DNA from: Staphylococcus simiae
Lineage (GTDB): Bacteria > Bacillota > Bacilli > Staphylococcales > Staphylococcaceae
Assembly (NCBI RefSeq): GCF_017357005.1
Contig: NZ_CP071589.1
Location: 1,302,001 to 1,366,000 of the forward strand
Length of the DNA: 64,000 nucleotides
Reading direction: 5' to 3'
The notes beneath the pieces are model-generated. The model was not told where the DNA came from and did no database searches. It worked only from the letters and a program-made list of their open reading frames with translations. The translations under genes and the position numbers were made by a program. Shown here piece after piece: positions 9,691 through 20,948 of this stretch; the stretch's first letter is position 1, and every line of letters begins with the position of its first letter.

Positions 9691-12390
9691 TTAAGTTGAT
9701 TTATGATTGCTATTAATTTGACGTAATAATTTACCAAATTGCTGGATATCGCCTTTCTTTTGACGATAATTTTCTAAAGTTTGAGCAAAGAAATTTTTGT
9801 AATTACTGTTTACTAAGCGATCATCAAATGACACAATGACACCTTTATCATTTTCATTGCGAATCAAACGCCCTAAGCCTTGTCTAAATCTAGTTACAGC
9901 ATCCGGTAACACATATTCTTTAAATGTCGATGTGAACTCTGAATCCATTAACCAATATTTGGCATTATGTTTATTCATAAATGGTAACTTAGCAATCATC
10001 ACACACTTAATGCCATTAGCTTGAAAATCAAAACCTTCAAAAAATGTTGATGTCCCTAATAAGATGGCTTTATCAAAGTTGTTAAATTGTTGAACAATTT
10101 TATAATTCTGATTTTGTTGTTGTGTCAAAATAACGTAGTCGTCAAATTGAGGTAAGTCATTCAACAATTCTTGGACCATATGCATCATCTTATAGCTTGT
10201 AAATAATACTAAACATTTAGATTGCGTGATAGTGGTATATTCAATAATATAATCAACGATAGATGCCACATAATCATCAATGTTTTTATACTGATAAGAT
10301 GCCACATCACTAGGAATAAAGACATTAGTGTTCTTAGCACTTTGTAATGATGTTGCTACTTCATACGTATTGAATTGTGTTTCCTTATTAAATAAATGTT
10401 GGAACGTTTCAAACGAATGATTAAATTGCAGTGTTCCAGAAATAAAGATTAAGGATTTAAATTTATCTAACACTTGCTCTGTGAGAATGTCTTTAACAGC
10501 AAAGTCTTTCACATATAAACGTATGGTAGACTTTTGCGTTAAGTTCTTAATAGAAATAAAGCTTGTATGCTCATCTTTTAAACTTTGCTCAATATTTTTA
10601 AACTTATTATTAAGATACAGTAACTGTTTACGTAGAGATTTAACTGTTTTATGACTTATGCCATTAAAAATTTCTAATGTTCTATTAAGTTTGTCAATAA
10701 TTGCATGCAAATCACGTAAAATTTCAGTCGTATCGAAACTAAAGACATTATGGAAACGATGCACATCGTCATCATAAACTTCAGATTCATTTATAATATT
10801 AAATATTGTAGTAAAGAGTTGTTCATTTAAATCATGAATGTCATTCATATTAGCTTTTAAACCAAAGACATCAATTGGCGGTATATCTAAACGTTCAAGT
10901 ATACGTTGCTGCTCTAATTGATCGATGGCTTTAAGTAATTTTTCATTTTCATTTTTGCCGATTAGTCCTAATTGATATTTAATATCTGCATAACTCAATT
11001 CATTTGTAACTTGATTTAAGGCATAATCTGGAAGTCGATGTGCTTCATCAATAATACAATCATCAAATAATTGATAAATCGTATTTTCAGCATCTGAATG
11101 GATTAAATGAGCATGGTTTGTAATACCAATTTGAATATTTTGCGCATTTCTTTTGATGAAATTATAGTAATGGATATCATGGCGAACAGGAACATACGTT
11201 TCTATTTTTTGATCAAAATACATTTTTTGACCACCTTTTAAATTTAATTCCTGAATATCTCCCGTAATTGTTTCAGTTATCCATATGAGTAACTGCATTT
11301 TTAATATATTGACTTCGTAATTGACCGTTTCTTCTTTTAATATTTGGCTAATTAAACCTAATGAAATATAATCTTGTTTACTTTTAATAAGTAAGGCGTT
11401 TATTTTGAAATTTAATGCTTCATTGATGGACGGTATATCTTTTTCTAATAACTGACTTTGTAACAATTTTGTATTCGTTGAAATCATCACATGCTTACCT
11501 GTCTCAATATTGTAGACTAAAGCAGCTAATAAATATGCCATAGATTTCCCACTGCCTAAAGAAGCCTCTATCATCGCTTTGTCACTATGCATCAATTGAT
11601 CAAGTATAATTTCAGATAGGTATAATTGTTGTGGTCGATAAGTTAAATTTAACGTTTCAACTACTTTTTTATACAAAGATTTTAACGAACCTTTATAATT
11701 GGTAACTGGCTTTTTAAAATCAACTTGTTTACGATAAATAATTTGTTCAAATTGCTCAAACTTGTCATCTAACGGTTTCGTTTGATAATGTCTCACCATT
11801 TCAAAAAAGATATCATATAAATCATATTTTAAGTTTTTACTTAAATAATAAAGTTGTTTTAACGTATCAATTGGTAATTGTTCAAATTTAGTAAATGCTA
11901 AGATCATCAATTTCGCAGTTGTCGCTGCATCTTCATCAGCTCTATGCGCATTAGCTAATGTAATGTCATGTGCTTCTGCTAGTTCACTTAATTGATAACT
12001 TTTATCTGTGGGAAAAGCAATTTTAAATATTTCTAAGGTATCAATGACTTTCTTTGGTCGATAATTAATATTACAATCTTTAAACGCTTTTTTAATGAAA
12101 TTTAAATCGAAATCTACATTATGCGCTACGAAAATACAATCTTTTATTTTGTCATATACTTCATCAGCAATTTGAGCAAAATATGGTGCTTGTTGCAACA
12201 TGTCTTGTTCAATTGAAGTTAATGCTTGTATAAAAGGTGGAATGTCTAAATCAGTTCGTATCATTGAATGATATGAATCGACGATATTGTTTTGGCGAAC
12301 AAAACTAATTCCGATTTGAATAATATCGTCATATTCTAATTGATTACCAGTTGTCTCTAAATCAACAACGGCATATGTCGCTATTCCCAT
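9691..12390 (-). CDS. dinG: DinG-family exonuclease/helicase
   Basis: In S. aureus this fusion protein is reported to be a 3'-5' exonuclease rather than a classical DinG helicase. The 899 residues carry a DnaQ-like DEDD exonuclease domain at the N-terminus (DLETTG near 10, [10 protein letters not shown] near 92, [10 protein letters not shown] near 150). An SF2 XPD/DinG-like helicase region follows, with Walker A (ASLGSGKS near 277), DEAH (IIDEAHRLP near 448) and motif VI ([13 protein letters not shown] near the end). The Fe-S cysteines of E. coli DinG are not apparent. AAGGAG lies 10 nt before the ATG. It is the last gene of the ypjD-bshA-cca-birA-dinG operon. Confidence 0.94.
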   Translation of the reverse strand: MGIATYAVVDLETTGNQLEYDDIIQIGISFVRQNNIVDSYHSMIRTDLDIPPFIQALTSIEQDMLQQAPYFAQIADEVYDKIKDCIFVAHNVDFDLNFIKKAFKDCNINYRPKKVIDTLEIFKIAFPTDKSYQLSELAEAHDITLANAHRADEDAATTAKLMILAFTKFEQLPIDTLKQLYYLSKNLKYDLYDIFFEMVRHYQTKPLDDKFEQFEQIIYRKQVDFKKPVTNYKGSLKSLYKKVVETLNLTYRPQQLYLSEIILDQLMHSDKAMIEASLGSGKSMAYLLAALVYNIETGKHVMISTNTKLLQSQLLEKDIPSINEALNFKINALLIKSKQDYISLGLISQILKEETVNYEVNILKMQLLIWITETITGDIQELNLKGGQKMYFDQKIETYVPVRHDIHYYNFIKRNAQNIQIGITNHAHLIHSDAENTIYQLFDDCIIDEAHRLPDYALNQVTNELSYADIKYQLGLIGKNENEKLLKAIDQLEQQRILERLDIPPIDVFGLKANMNDIHDLNEQLFTTIFNIINESEVYDDDVHRFHNVFSFDTTEILRDLHAIIDKLNRTLEIFNGISHKTVKSLRKQLLYLNNKFKNIEQSLKDEHTSFISIKNLTQKSTIRLYVKDFAVKDILTEQVLDKFKSLIFISGTLQFNHSFETFQHLFNKETQFNTYEVATSLQSAKNTNVFIPSDVASYQYKNIDDYVASIVDYIIEYTTITQSKCLVLFTSYKMMHMVQELLNDLPQFDDYVILTQQQNQNYKIVQQFNNFDKAILLGTSTFFEGFDFQANGIKCVMIAKLPFMNKHNAKYWLMDSEFTSTFKEYVLPDAVTRFRQGLGRLIRNENDKGVIVSFDDRLVNSNYKNFFAQTLENYRQKKGDIQQFGKLLRQINSNHKST

Positions 12391-12420
12391 GAGCTATCTC
12401 TCCTTGAGTTGACCTATACA

Positions 12421-13392
12421 TTAAAATTCTATATCTGCACTAATTAATTGATGCGTCTTTCCATCATTATCTTGAACGATTAAATAGCCTTCTTCATCAA
12501 TATCAACTGCTTGACCTTCAAATTGTTGGTCACTTTCAGTAAATGTCAATGTTCTATTCCATATGTTAGAGGCATTTTTATACTCATCGCGTATATCTGA
12601 AAATGGTAAAGTTAAAAACTGACGATAGCGATATTCGATATTGTGCAACAATGTTTGTAACAAATGATATCTATTGATGTCATCTGTGTTATGCAATTGA
12701 ATACTTGTTGCTCTATGTTTAATATTATCGCTAAAATCATCTTGTTGTTGGGTCATATTAATGCCAATACCACAAATAATTGCTTCAATACCATCATGGT
12801 TTGCTACCATTTCTGTTAAAAAACCACATACTTTACCTTGCTCAATATAAATATCATTCGGCCATTTTATTTTAACTGGATCAATAGTAAAGTTTTGAAT
12901 GGCATCTCTTATACCTAATGCAATAAATAAATTAAATTTAGATATCATCGAAAATGGGACTTTAGGTCTTAAGACTAATGACATCCATAATCCTTGGCCT
13001 TTTATAGAACTCCAATAGCGTTTAAAACGTCCTCTACCTTGTGTTTGCTCATCACTTAAGACAAAGAAGTGCTGATCATTACCTACTAGCGACTTTTTCG
13101 CTGCGAGCTGTGTTGAATCTATTGTGTCATACACTTCACAAAAATCAAATAAATCTGATGTAGCTGTCATTTCAGCAACAATACCTGGATACCATTGGTT
13201 TGGTAATGCTTTAAGTATATGTCCTTTATGATTTACTGACTCAATATCGCAACCTTGTGCTTTTAATTGATCAATGACTTTTTTGACGGCTGTTCTTGAA
13301 ATATCTAGTTGCTCAGCGATTTTTTGTCCAGAAATATAATCAGGTTGACTATGGTAAAGTAATTGTAAAACTTGTTGACTATATTTTGACAT
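12421..13392 (-). CDS. birA: Bifunctional biotin ligase/biotin operon repressor BirA
   Basis: BirA biotinylates acetyl-CoA and pyruvate carboxylase and, as biotinyl-AMP complex, represses biotin genes. The 323 residues contain an N-terminal winged helix (about 1-60; [20 protein letters not shown]) and a catalytic domain with GRGRFKRYW near 118, KWPNDIY near 180 and GIGIN near 218. A small C-terminal SH3-like domain completes the protein. The N-terminal DNA-binding domain makes it the regulatory (class II) type. Its start overlaps the end of cca by 14 nt. Confidence 0.96.
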   Translation of the reverse strand: MSKYSQQVLQLLYHSQPDYISGQKIAEQLDISRTAVKKVIDQLKAQGCDIESVNHKGHILKALPNQWYPGIVAEMTATSDLFDFCEVYDTIDSTQLAAKKSLVGNDQHFFVLSDEQTQGRGRFKRYWSSIKGQGLWMSLVLRPKVPFSMISKFNLFIALGIRDAIQNFTIDPVKIKWPNDIYIEQGKVCGFLTEMVANHDGIEAIICGIGINMTQQQDDFSDNIKHRATSIQLHNTDDINRYHLLQTLLHNIEYRYRQFLTLPFSDIRDEYKNASNIWNRTLTFTESDQQFEGQAVDIDEEGYLIVQDNDGKTHQLISADIEF

Positions 13393-14581
13393 GATTATCC
13401 ACCCATTTCAAAATTTCCCTTTCATTATTTTCAACTTTATTCGTTATAATTGCACATTCAATTTGTCTTAAGACTTCCTTAATCCAAGGACCACTTGATT
13501 TTGTTAAATGTGACATCAAAGTACCGCCATTAACAGCCATTTCTTGACGTTGTTGTATCGGTAATAAACGTTCAATTTCAGCTACTGATTGCTGATTAAC
13601 AATTAGTGGTTGTGCTGTTGCAAGTTCATTTGCTGTAAGTATATCTCGACTATTAATAACCACTTTAATCAGTTGCACATCATAATCATAGACAACTAAT
13701 TTTAATTGGTCTTTAGTACTAATCTGTGGCAACATTTCAATCAACTTAACATATTGTTGAATTGTTTTTATTTGTAGATTACTTAGTTTAAGCTGTTTCA
13801 AGCTGTCACTTTGCGGTTGTTGTGCCAACACAATGGCAATAAATAACTCAAGAGATATTGGCTCTGTTATTCTAATGTTATCCATCTTAAAATTTTTAAA
13901 AAATGGAATGTAGTCAAAGGCTCGTAGTTCAATCATATTTTGAAAACTGACTGCCACATTAGCACCAGTTATTAATTTAGTTAGCTCAGTAATAATGCGT
14001 TCAATAGACAGATAACTAATATCTGGCATTTGTTGTGACATTGCTTTATAAGTAGTAGGCGCTATACCGAAAGTCAATTGTGATTGAAAACGTAAGCAAC
14101 GAATCATTCTAAGTGCATCTTCTTCAAAACGTTCATTAGCATTACCAACCGTTCGAATTAGCCTTTGCTTAATATCTTCTTGCCCATTAAAATAATCATA
14201 AAGTTGATAATGTTGATCCATTGCAATGGCATTCATAGTAAAATCTCGGCGTTGTAAATCTTTATATAAATCACGGACAAAAGTAACATTACTTGGTCTT
14301 CTATGATCAATATAGTCTTCTTCAGCTCTAAACGTCGTTATCTCGTAATTGTTATGATCAACGACAACATTGATGGTGCCGTGCTCTTTTCCAATGGGAA
14401 TAGTATGACTAAAAATATTCTCAATTTCATCAGGTGTTGCACTCGTTGTGATGTCAATGTCATGAATATTTCTACCCATAATATGGTCTCTAACTGAGCC
14501 ACCAACAAAAAAAGCTTCATAACCTTGATTTGTTATTTCAGTTAAAATTGGTTTGGCTTGTTCAAATAATTGAGTATCCAT
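13379..14581 (-). CDS. cca: CCA tRNA nucleotidyltransferase
   Basis: Adds or repairs the 3'-CCA end of tRNAs. The 400-residue class II enzyme shows the nucleotidyltransferase motif [12 protein letters not shown] near 25, [13 protein letters not shown] with the metal-binding Asp pair, [10 protein letters not shown] near 110, and the [19 protein letters not shown]-recognition motif near 158. The ATG at 14581 was preferred to the GTG four codons earlier, which leaves no room for a ribosome-binding site. The start lies 4 nt after the bshA stop. It is noticeably diverged from S. aureus Cca in its C-terminal half. Confidence 0.95.
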   Translation of the reverse strand: MDTQLFEQAKPILTEITNQGYEAFFVGGSVRDHIMGRNIHDIDITTSATPDEIENIFSHTIPIGKEHGTINVVVDHNNYEITTFRAEEDYIDHRRPSNVTFVRDLYKDLQRRDFTMNAIAMDQHYQLYDYFNGQEDIKQRLIRTVGNANERFEEDALRMIRCLRFQSQLTFGIAPTTYKAMSQQMPDISYLSIERIITELTKLITGANVAVSFQNMIELRAFDYIPFFKNFKMDNIRITEPISLELFIAIVLAQQPQSDSLKQLKLSNLQIKTIQQYVKLIEMLPQISTKDQLKLVVYDYDVQLIKVVINSRDILTANELATAQPLIVNQQSVAEIERLLPIQQRQEMAVNGGTLMSHLTKSSGPWIKEVLRQIECAIITNKVENNEREILKWVDNHVKI

Positions 14582-14585
14582 CTTT

Positions 14586-15728
14586 TTACTCACTTTCCAA
14601 CTTACTATCTTGTGTCAACATTTGTTCATAATAATACTCATATCGATCAGTAATTAATTCCGAACCAAAACGTTCAGTAATATCTTGTAACATGTTTTGC
14701 TGCAATCGTCGATATAACGCATCATCTTGAAGTAATTTGATTGCATATTCACTGGCTTTATCACTATCACCAATATCAACGATAAATCCAGTTTCCTCAT
14801 GTTTAATGACCTCTTTGATACCACCAGCATTTGAACCTATTGGAACGACACCTGTTTTCATTGCTTCTAATAATGTAAGGCCGAAACTTTCTTTTTCACT
14901 TAATAATAAAACTAAATCAGCCATTTGATAAAATTCACTTACACAATCTTGTTTTCCTAAGAACAATACTTGATCTTCGATACCTAATTCTTTCGTCTTT
15001 TGTCGCATTGGTATTAATTCTGGTCCATCACCTAACAGCACTAGCTTACTTGGAATTTGTTGATGTACTTTAGCAAATGTTTCAATGATAGTATCAATAC
15101 GTTTAACTTGTCTAAAATTTGAAACGTGTATTAGTACTTTCTCATGTGAATCAATACCATATTGTGCTTTTAATTCTTCATTATGTTTAGTAGGAAATTC
15201 TTTTTCACGAACAAAATTATATATCGGAATGATTTCTTTATCAGTGTCAATGATAGCATGTGTTTCGTCAGCTAGTGATTGACTTACGCTTGTTACTAGA
15301 TCACTTTTTTCGATACCAAATTTAATAGCACCTTGTAATGAGTGATCATATCCTAATACTGTAATATCAGTACCATGTAATGTTGTCATAATTTTAATAT
15401 CTCTTCCAGACATTTCTCGTGCTAAAATACCACAAATTGCGTGTGGAACTGCGTAATGCATATGTAAAATATCTAGATCATATTCTTTGATAACTTCTGA
15501 TATTTTAGTACTTAACGTAATATCATACGGCGGATATTGAAATACTGCATATTGATTAACTTCAACTTGATGAAATATCATATTTGGTAACGGTTTTCTA
15601 ATCCTAAATGGAATATTTGAAGTTATAAAATGTATTTCATGTCCTCTTTCTGCAAGTTTAATTCCTAATTTAGTTGCTATAATACCTGATCCACCCATGG
15701 ACGGGTAACACGTTATACCTATTTTCAT
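14586..15728 (-). CDS. bshA: Bacillithiol glycosyltransferase BshA
   Basis: BshA transfers GlcNAc from UDP-GlcNAc to L-malate, the first step of bacillithiol synthesis in the cytoplasm. The 380-residue GT4 retaining glycosyltransferase has the N-terminal [14 protein letters not shown] loop and a C-terminal domain with [18 protein letters not shown], including the E-x7-E nucleotide-sugar motif. The ATG at 15728 has AAAGGA about 12 nt upstream; the ATG four codons earlier overlaps that site. It lies between ypjD and cca, as in Bacilli. YpdA, encoded at about 33-34 kb, recycles the product. Confidence 0.95.
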   Translation of the reverse strand: MKIGITCYPSMGGSGIIATKLGIKLAERGHEIHFITSNIPFRIRKPLPNMIFHQVEVNQYAVFQYPPYDITLSTKISEVIKEYDLDILHMHYAVPHAICGILAREMSGRDIKIMTTLHGTDITVLGYDHSLQGAIKFGIEKSDLVTSVSQSLADETHAIIDTDKEIIPIYNFVREKEFPTKHNEELKAQYGIDSHEKVLIHVSNFRQVKRIDTIIETFAKVHQQIPSKLVLLGDGPELIPMRQKTKELGIEDQVLFLGKQDCVSEFYQMADLVLLLSEKESFGLTLLEAMKTGVVPIGSNAGGIKEVIKHEETGFIVDIGDSDKASEYAIKLLQDDALYRRLQQNMLQDITERFGSELITDRYEYYYEQMLTQDSKLESE

Positions 15729-15754
15729 TAATAAACCCATCCTTTCTATCTTTA

Positions 15755-16072
15755 TTATTTACGTTCAAATCTATTTTTATCTCGTGCGTTATATTTATTC
15801 ATTGTGTCATTAAAGCTTTCAGTCATATCTATTCCCATTGAGTTTGCTAAACACAATAACACAAATAAGTTATCTCCTAATTCTGCTTTAATCGTATTAT
15901 CTTCTTCTGAATCTTTTTTCTTTTTTTCACCGTATGTATGATTAATTTCTCGTGCTAACTCGCCGACTTCTTCAGTAAGACAAGCTAAATTGGCTAACGG
16001 AGAAAAATAACCAGCTTTAAATTGTCCAATATAGTCATCTACTTCTCGTTGCATATCTTCCATAGATTTCAT
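15755..16072 (-). CDS. ypjD: MazG-like nucleotide pyrophosphohydrolase YpjD
   Basis: A 105-residue all-alpha NTP pyrophosphohydrolase of the MazG/YpjD group, expected to hydrolyse nucleoside triphosphates to monophosphates, possibly for nucleotide house-cleaning. The metal-binding signature appears as TEEVGELAREI near 32 and KAELGDNLFVLLCL near 62 (E-x-x-E and E-x-x-D). AAGGAG lies 9 nt before the ATG. First gene of the bshA-cca-birA-dinG operon; 26 nt separates it from bshA. The substrate is unknown. Confidence 0.87.
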   Translation of the reverse strand: MKSMEDMQREVDDYIGQFKAGYFSPLANLACLTEEVGELAREINHTYGEKKKKDSEEDNTIKAELGDNLFVLLCLANSMGIDMTESFNDTMNKYNARDKNRFERK

Positions 16073-16404
16073 AGCGTCATTCTCCTTTATTTCATGTCTT
16101 ATATAGTATATATCAATTTAGTTATACATGCATGCGTTGCGCAATATAGCATGTATTAACGGCATATATCTATCGTTATTTTCAAATATTATATTTAATA
16201 ATAATATTTATATTACTTCAGTGCTAAGTAAATTTATAATATTATTTGATTTATTGCTAACCATTTGAACTGAGTCTCAAGCTAACTTTTAACTATATGT
16301 ACTATTTTGAATTATTGAATCAACCTATTGAAAATAATTTAAAAGTATTCTTTTCCTTTGATTCGTTATAGTGTCATAGTATAGTTATAAATCTCTAACA
16401 AAAT
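16073..16404. other. Intergenic region upstream of ypjD
   Basis: About 330 bp of AT-rich sequence between the yugP terminator and ypjD. It should carry the ypjD operon promoter. I see no gene, repeat or RNA motif. Confidence 0.4.
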
Positions 16405-16446
16405 TAAAAAAACTAGCAATGTTCATTTAAATGAACATTGCTAGTT
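16405..16446 (-). terminator. Terminator of the aro-ypi-yugP operon, perfect 36-bp palindrome
   Basis: Positions 16411-16446 form a perfect palindrome (AACTAGCAATGTTCATTT and its exact complement) with no unpaired loop in the DNA. It is followed on the minus strand by TTTTTT. It lies about 30 nt after the yugP stop. Confidence 0.85.
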
Positions 16447-16476
16447 TAAGTTATTTTACAATGAATTGTCTTTTGT

Positions 16477-17184
16477 TTATTCGCTTGAACGTGCCCATAA
16501 AATGATACGTACAAGTTCTGCTACTGCTACTGCTGTTGCAGCTACATATGTCATTGCAGCAGCTGAAAGCACTTTACGTGCATGTTTGTATTCTTTTTCG
16601 TTAACAATATTTAATGATGTGATTTGTTTCATTGCTCTAGAACTTGCATTAAATTCGACTGGTAGTGTCACAATTGAGAATAATACTGCAAGTGACATTA
16701 ATCCAGCACCAATCCATAATGCTGTTGAACCAAAAGCACTACCCATCACAGTTAAGACCATACCAAGCATAATTACGATATAGCTTAATGAACTACCTAA
16801 ATTCGCTACTGGAACTAAAGCAGCTCTAAATCTTAAGAACCAATAACCTTGGTGATCTTGAATCGCGTGACCAACTTCGTGGGCTGCAATTGCAGTACCA
16901 GCAACTGATGGTCGATCATAGTTTGCAGGAGATAGACAAACAACTTTATTTTTAGGATCGTAATGATCTGTTAAAAAGCCGTCACCTTTGACCACATCGA
17001 CATCATAGATGCCATTTGCATGTAGGATTTCTAATGCAACTTCACGACCCGTTTTTCCACTTGTGGATCTAACTTGTGAATATTTTTCATAGTTAGATTT
17101 AACTTTATGTTGTGCCCACAACGGAATTACCATTAATATTACGAAATATATTATCATAGAAAATATTGAAGACAATAAACTCAC
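16477..17184 (-). CDS. YugP-like membrane zinc metallopeptidase
   Basis: A 235-residue membrane protein of the YugP/DUF-type neutral zinc metallopeptidase family. There is an N-terminal membrane helix (about 5-24), the zinc-binding HEVGH near residue 102 in AAHEVGHAIQD, and two or three further hydrophobic helices (about 125-175 and near the C-terminus). Substrate unknown; similar proteins are usually annotated only as zinc metallopeptidases. It is the last gene of the aroC-to-yugP unit, 39 nt after ypjA, followed directly by a strong terminator. Confidence 0.88.
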   Translation of the reverse strand: MSLLSSIFSMIIYFVILMVIPLWAQHKVKSNYEKYSQVRSTSGKTGREVALEILHANGIYDVDVVKGDGFLTDHYDPKNKVVCLSPANYDRPSVAGTAIAAHEVGHAIQDHQGYWFLRFRAALVPVANLGSSLSYIVIMLGMVLTVMGSAFGSTALWIGAGLMSLAVLFSIVTLPVEFNASSRAMKQITSLNIVNEKEYKHARKVLSAAAMTYVAATAVAVAELVRIILWARSSE

Positions 17185-17223
17185 TCTCCTTTATAAATAT
17201 TTTACTGGCATTTATGAATTTAA

Positions 17224-17817
17224 TCAAATCATATACTCTTTGAATATATTTTTTAAATTGATGAATAAAAGGATTGCACCTAAACTTAAAGCAACTGTAA
17301 TTAGACCTATTTGCCACAAATGATGTGCTATAAAATCATAGTACGGAAATTGTAAATGAACATAATCAATATAATCATTTAACAATACGAAAACGATAGC
17401 AATCCCTAATGCTAATGTTGATTGCGTCATTCTCGGATAAAAATACAATGCTTGTAAAGCCATAAATGCATGGGACAATAATAACATGATTCCAGTTAAA
17501 GTGATATCATGATGCACTATGAACAAAATAATATTCATAATCACTGCCCAGACACCATATTTCACTAGCATAATAAAAGCTAATGTATCAATGAGACTAT
17601 TATGTTTATTCATCAACATAAGTAAAATTGAAATAGATAAAAATAACGATGCTGTAGGACTATCTGGGACAAAAATTAAAAAATACCAAGGAGTCTGTTG
17701 TAACTGACTACCATACCATATATAACCATAAATGGTGCCTAATATATTGCCTACTAATAATAACAATAGCCATGTACGATTATAAAGTGATAGTGACCAT
17801 AATTCCTTAAATGTCAT
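17224..17817 (-). CDS. YpjA-like integral membrane protein (DUF1405)
   Basis: A 197-residue polytopic membrane protein with about six hydrophobic helices and few charged residues outside loops. It matches the DUF1405/YpjA family found near bshA or aro genes in Bacilli. The function is unknown. It starts 2 nt after the stop of the preceding UPF0302 gene and is therefore translationally linked to it. Confidence 0.8.
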   Translation of the reverse strand: MTFKELWSLSLYNRTWLLLLLVGNILGTIYGYIWYGSQLQQTPWYFLIFVPDSPTASLFLSISILLMLMNKHNSLIDTLAFIMLVKYGVWAVIMNIILFIVHHDITLTGIMLLLSHAFMALQALYFYPRMTQSTLALGIAIVFVLLNDYIDYVHLQFPYYDFIAHHLWQIGLITVALSLGAILLFINLKNIFKEYMI

Positions 17818-17819
17818 CG

Positions 17820-18371
17820 CTATTGTCCTCCGTTATCTTTGGCTTTTATTATATTTAGTATTCGTGTTAATTGATAGAAACGATGTTCTTCATTCATTTG
17901 CAAACTAAGATCAATATTATCCAAAATACGTTCAATTAATAAACTTTGTTTCACTTGATTTAAAGACATTGATTGTAAGTCATGTAAATATAAATCGTAC
18001 TTAGGTGATTCAGTTAATTGAGCAATAATAATATCATCAAGACGACGTTCTTTGGACGTTTGATTTGAAAAATGAATTTGTATATCAAATGCTTTATCAG
18101 TATGACTAATATAATCAAATATTTCATTGGTATTAAGTAATGTTATATTATCCTTAGTAAATCGAATTGCAGAAGCATTACTACCCGCTTCTGCAATCTC
18201 TAATGTTTCATGTCCAGCTACTTTATCTTTTACAAAATGAATTTGACGCGTTAATTGCTCACTAGCTTTAATAAAGTTTAAAGTCCATATGGCGATACGT
18301 GATTTAAATTGATAATGAAATAATAAATATTCCATAAAACTTTGTTTCATTTTAACGAGTGTCTCTGTCAT
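17820..18371 (-). CDS. UPF0302 family protein (YpiB-like)
   Basis: 183 residues with the UPF0302 N-terminus ([21 protein letters not shown]) and the [11 protein letters not shown] and [21 protein letters not shown] motifs. This is the partner of B. subtilis YpiB, which lies between ypiA and ypiF. The molecular function is not established; YpiB has been implicated in regulated degradation with YpiF in B. subtilis. Cytosolic, no membrane segment. 12 nt after ypiA. Confidence 0.85.
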   Translation of the reverse strand: MTETLVKMKQSFMEYLLFHYQFKSRIAIWTLNFIKASEQLTRQIHFVKDKVAGHETLEIAEAGSNASAIRFTKDNITLLNTNEIFDYISHTDKAFDIQIHFSNQTSKERRLDDIIIAQLTESPKYDLYLHDLQSMSLNQVKQSLLIERILDNIDLSLQMNEEHRFYQLTRILNIIKAKDNGGQ

Positions 18372-18383
18372 ACAATACTTCCT

Positions 18384-19628
18384 TTATGATTGTATTCTCA
18401 TTAATTCATCGTGCCATGTTTCATTACTAGAATCAAGTTCAAGTAATTTATTCAAGACAGTTAACGCTTCATCTTTATGACCTATCTCAATTAAATAGAA
18501 ATAATAGTCACTCATAAAGTCAATATTCGTATTCAATGTTGGATAAGCTAATTCGAAGAAATGTTGTGATTCTTTATCTCGCTCTTCTTGACCGTAGGCA
18601 AATGCTAAATGCCACATAAACGTTGGATCTAAGTCTTCTTCGTCTACAAATGTTAATAAATTAATGATTTCGTCATAATCTTCTTCATTACGGTATAAAT
18701 CACTTAACATTAACAGAGGTTCTTGGTAGGCGTTATCTACTTCCAGCGCTTGTTTCAATAACATCACACCTTCATTAGCATCTCCATGTTCAATTTCAAG
18801 ACTTCCAGTGCTATACATTAATTCTTTGTAAAATTGACTTAAGCGTAAGCCTTCTTTACCTGTTTCAATTGCATCCGCAAAGTTTTTATCATTTTCATAT
18901 AATGATTGTAAATAAAGATATCCTTGAATATAGTCAGGATCTTTTGATAATAATGACGTCATAATTTTAATAGCTTCTTGAGTTAAATCATTTTTATCAT
19001 ATGCGATAGCTTTTTTGAAATAATCTTCAGATGTCATTTCATCCTCGCTAATTTCATCAAACAAACGAATCGCATCACTATAATTCCCGCTTTGTAGACT
19101 ACAATCAGCCATACGTGAAAATAAGTTGACACCATTAACTTGATATTCCCCAGTTTCTAACACTGTTTCATATTCAGTTGTAGCTCGTAAGTATTGACCG
19201 TCATAATATAAAATTTCAGCCAATGCAAAATGAATAATAGGATCATTAGGTTCGATTTCGATAGCTTGTTGCAATTTATCAATCGCAACTTCAATCATAT
19301 TTATTTGTTGATATAAATCAGCTTCAAGCATTAGCTTTTCAGGTGATTGCTCTACATAACTCAAATACTCTAATGCTTCATCCGTTTGATTCTCTGCCAT
19401 TAATCCTTCAATAAAATAGATTAATAACTCACTTTCATCTGGATATTTATGATATAGCGCTCTAAAGACTTCTAAACCTTGAGGCATTAATCCAAAACTA
19501 TATAAAGTTTCTCCTAATATAAATAGCGCATCATCATTATCTGTTGTCAATGCTTCATTGACACGCGTATCTAAATTGTCTAATTTCTGTAGATTGATAT
19601 CGTCTATAAGTTTATAGATATCTTCCAT
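18384..19628 (-). CDS. TPR-repeat protein YpiA
   Basis: A 414-residue, strongly acidic cytosolic protein built of about ten tetratricopeptide repeats. Examples include the IEPNDPIIHFALAEILYYDG unit near 125 and the later DNAYQEPLLMLSDLYRNEED unit. It corresponds to B. subtilis YpiA, encoded just downstream of the aro genes. TPR proteins are scaffolds, but no partner is known here. It follows aroA by 6 nt and is clearly in the aro operon. Confidence 0.87.
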   Translation of the reverse strand: MEDIYKLIDDINLQKLDNLDTRVNEALTTDNDDALFILGETLYSFGLMPQGLEVFRALYHKYPDESELLIYFIEGLMAENQTDEALEYLSYVEQSPEKLMLEADLYQQINMIEVAIDKLQQAIEIEPNDPIIHFALAEILYYDGQYLRATTEYETVLETGEYQVNGVNLFSRMADCSLQSGNYSDAIRLFDEISEDEMTSEDYFKKAIAYDKNDLTQEAIKIMTSLLSKDPDYIQGYLYLQSLYENDKNFADAIETGKEGLRLSQFYKELMYSTGSLEIEHGDANEGVMLLKQALEVDNAYQEPLLMLSDLYRNEEDYDEIINLLTFVDEEDLDPTFMWHLAFAYGQEERDKESQHFFELAYPTLNTNIDFMSDYYFYLIEIGHKDEALTVLNKLLELDSSNETWHDELMRIQS

Positions 19629-19634
19629 TTGAAT

Positions 19635-20939
19635 TTATCCCTCATTTTCTTTTTGTAAAAACTGTAATTTTGGTAAAAATCCTGGAAATGATACGTTAAC
19701 AGCGTCAAACTGTTTAATCGTTACCGGATCACTTGATAGTAATGATGCGACTGCTAGCATCATACCTATACGATGATCAGTTAAACTGTCGACAACTGCA
19801 TTCGTTTTAAATTCAGAAGGATGAATAATCAAACCATCGTTGGTTGGTTGAATATCAAAACCAAGTAAATTTAACATGTCTGCTGTCGTATCAATTCTAT
19901 TTGTTTCTTTCACTTTTAATTCATCAGCATCTTTAATTATAGTTGTTCCAGTTGCTTGCGTACACAATAAAGCTATAACCGGTAACTCATCGATTGCTCT
20001 AGGTACCAAGTCACCTTCAATCGTCATCGGAGTTAAATTAGGTGTATATTGAACTCTAATAGAAGCAGTTGGTTCCGCTCCATGTGTAACATTCAATAAT
20101 TCAATATTACCATTCATTTGACGTACGATATCTATAATACCTGAACGCGTCTCATTGATTCCAACATTATGAATTGTGATATCGCTATTGGGTGTTATCA
20201 AGGCAGCAACAATGAAAAATGCTGCTGACGAAATATCTCCAGGTACATGGAAATCTGCTGCTTTAATATGTTGAATGGCATTTGCTGTAGTTGTTATCGT
20301 ATCTCCATGAACCGTAATAGGAATATTAAAATGTTGAAACATCGTCTCAGTATGGTTACGACTAATATCTAATTCGGTGACAATAGATGGTTGGTGTGAA
20401 AATAAACTTGCAAATAATATCGCACTTTTCACTTGAGCACTTGCAACTTCCATTTGATAATTTATACCATTAATTTCACTCGGTCTAATAATTAATGGGG
20501 TATAATTACCATCCACACCTTCGATATTAGCATGCATCATTTTCAATGGTTTAATCACTCTATCCATCGGGCGTTTACCTATAGATTCATCTCCTGAAAG
20601 TACACTTTCAATACCTAGACCACTTAACAAACCTGCAAGTAATCTCGTAGTTGTTCCTGAATTACCTGTATATAATACTTGATGCGGTGTCGTAAACGCT
20701 GCATATCCAGGAGAATCTATGACTATGTTGTCTTCATTTTCTGTAATTTCAACACCTAGTAAACGAAATATGTTCATTGTTCGCTTGCAATCTTCACCTA
20801 ATAATGGCTCATAAATCGTTGAGACACCTTTAGCTAACGACGCTAACATAATGGCACGATGTGTCATTGATTTATCTCCTGGAACTTCAATTTCTCCTCT
20901 TAAAGGTCCATTAATAACAATTTGTTGTTCATTTACCAA
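19635..20939 (-). CDS. aroA: 3-Phosphoshikimate 1-carboxyvinyltransferase (EPSP synthase)
   Basis: Transfers the enolpyruvyl group of PEP to shikimate-3-phosphate in the shikimate pathway. 434 residues; conserved [12 protein letters not shown] (substrate Lys) near 22, [15 protein letters not shown] near 90, GKRPMDR near 122, and the C-terminal [11 protein letters not shown]. The start is most likely TTG at 20939 (MVNEQQIV): AGGTGG lies 5 nt upstream, whereas the upstream GTG is inside that ribosome-binding site. Only 9 nt separates it from aroB. Family features place it among the class II, glyphosate-tolerant enzymes. Confidence 0.96.
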   Translation of the reverse strand: MVNEQQIVINGPLRGEIEVPGDKSMTHRAIMLASLAKGVSTIYEPLLGEDCKRTMNIFRLLGVEITENEDNIVIDSPGYAAFTTPHQVLYTGNSGTTTRLLAGLLSGLGIESVLSGDESIGKRPMDRVIKPLKMMHANIEGVDGNYTPLIIRPSEINGINYQMEVASAQVKSAILFASLFSHQPSIVTELDISRNHTETMFQHFNIPITVHGDTITTTANAIQHIKAADFHVPGDISSAAFFIVAALITPNSDITIHNVGINETRSGIIDIVRQMNGNIELLNVTHGAEPTASIRVQYTPNLTPMTIEGDLVPRAIDELPVIALLCTQATGTTIIKDADELKVKETNRIDTTADMLNLLGFDIQPTNDGLIIHPSEFKTNAVVDSLTDHRIGMMLAVASLLSSDPVTIKQFDAVNVSFPGFLPKLQFLQKENEG

Positions 20940-20948
20940 TAATTCCAC

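Noticed and set aside
16466-16783. Plus-strand reading frame over yugP
   Set aside because: It is a shadow of the yugP membrane helices; the sense frame has HEVGH and a proper start.
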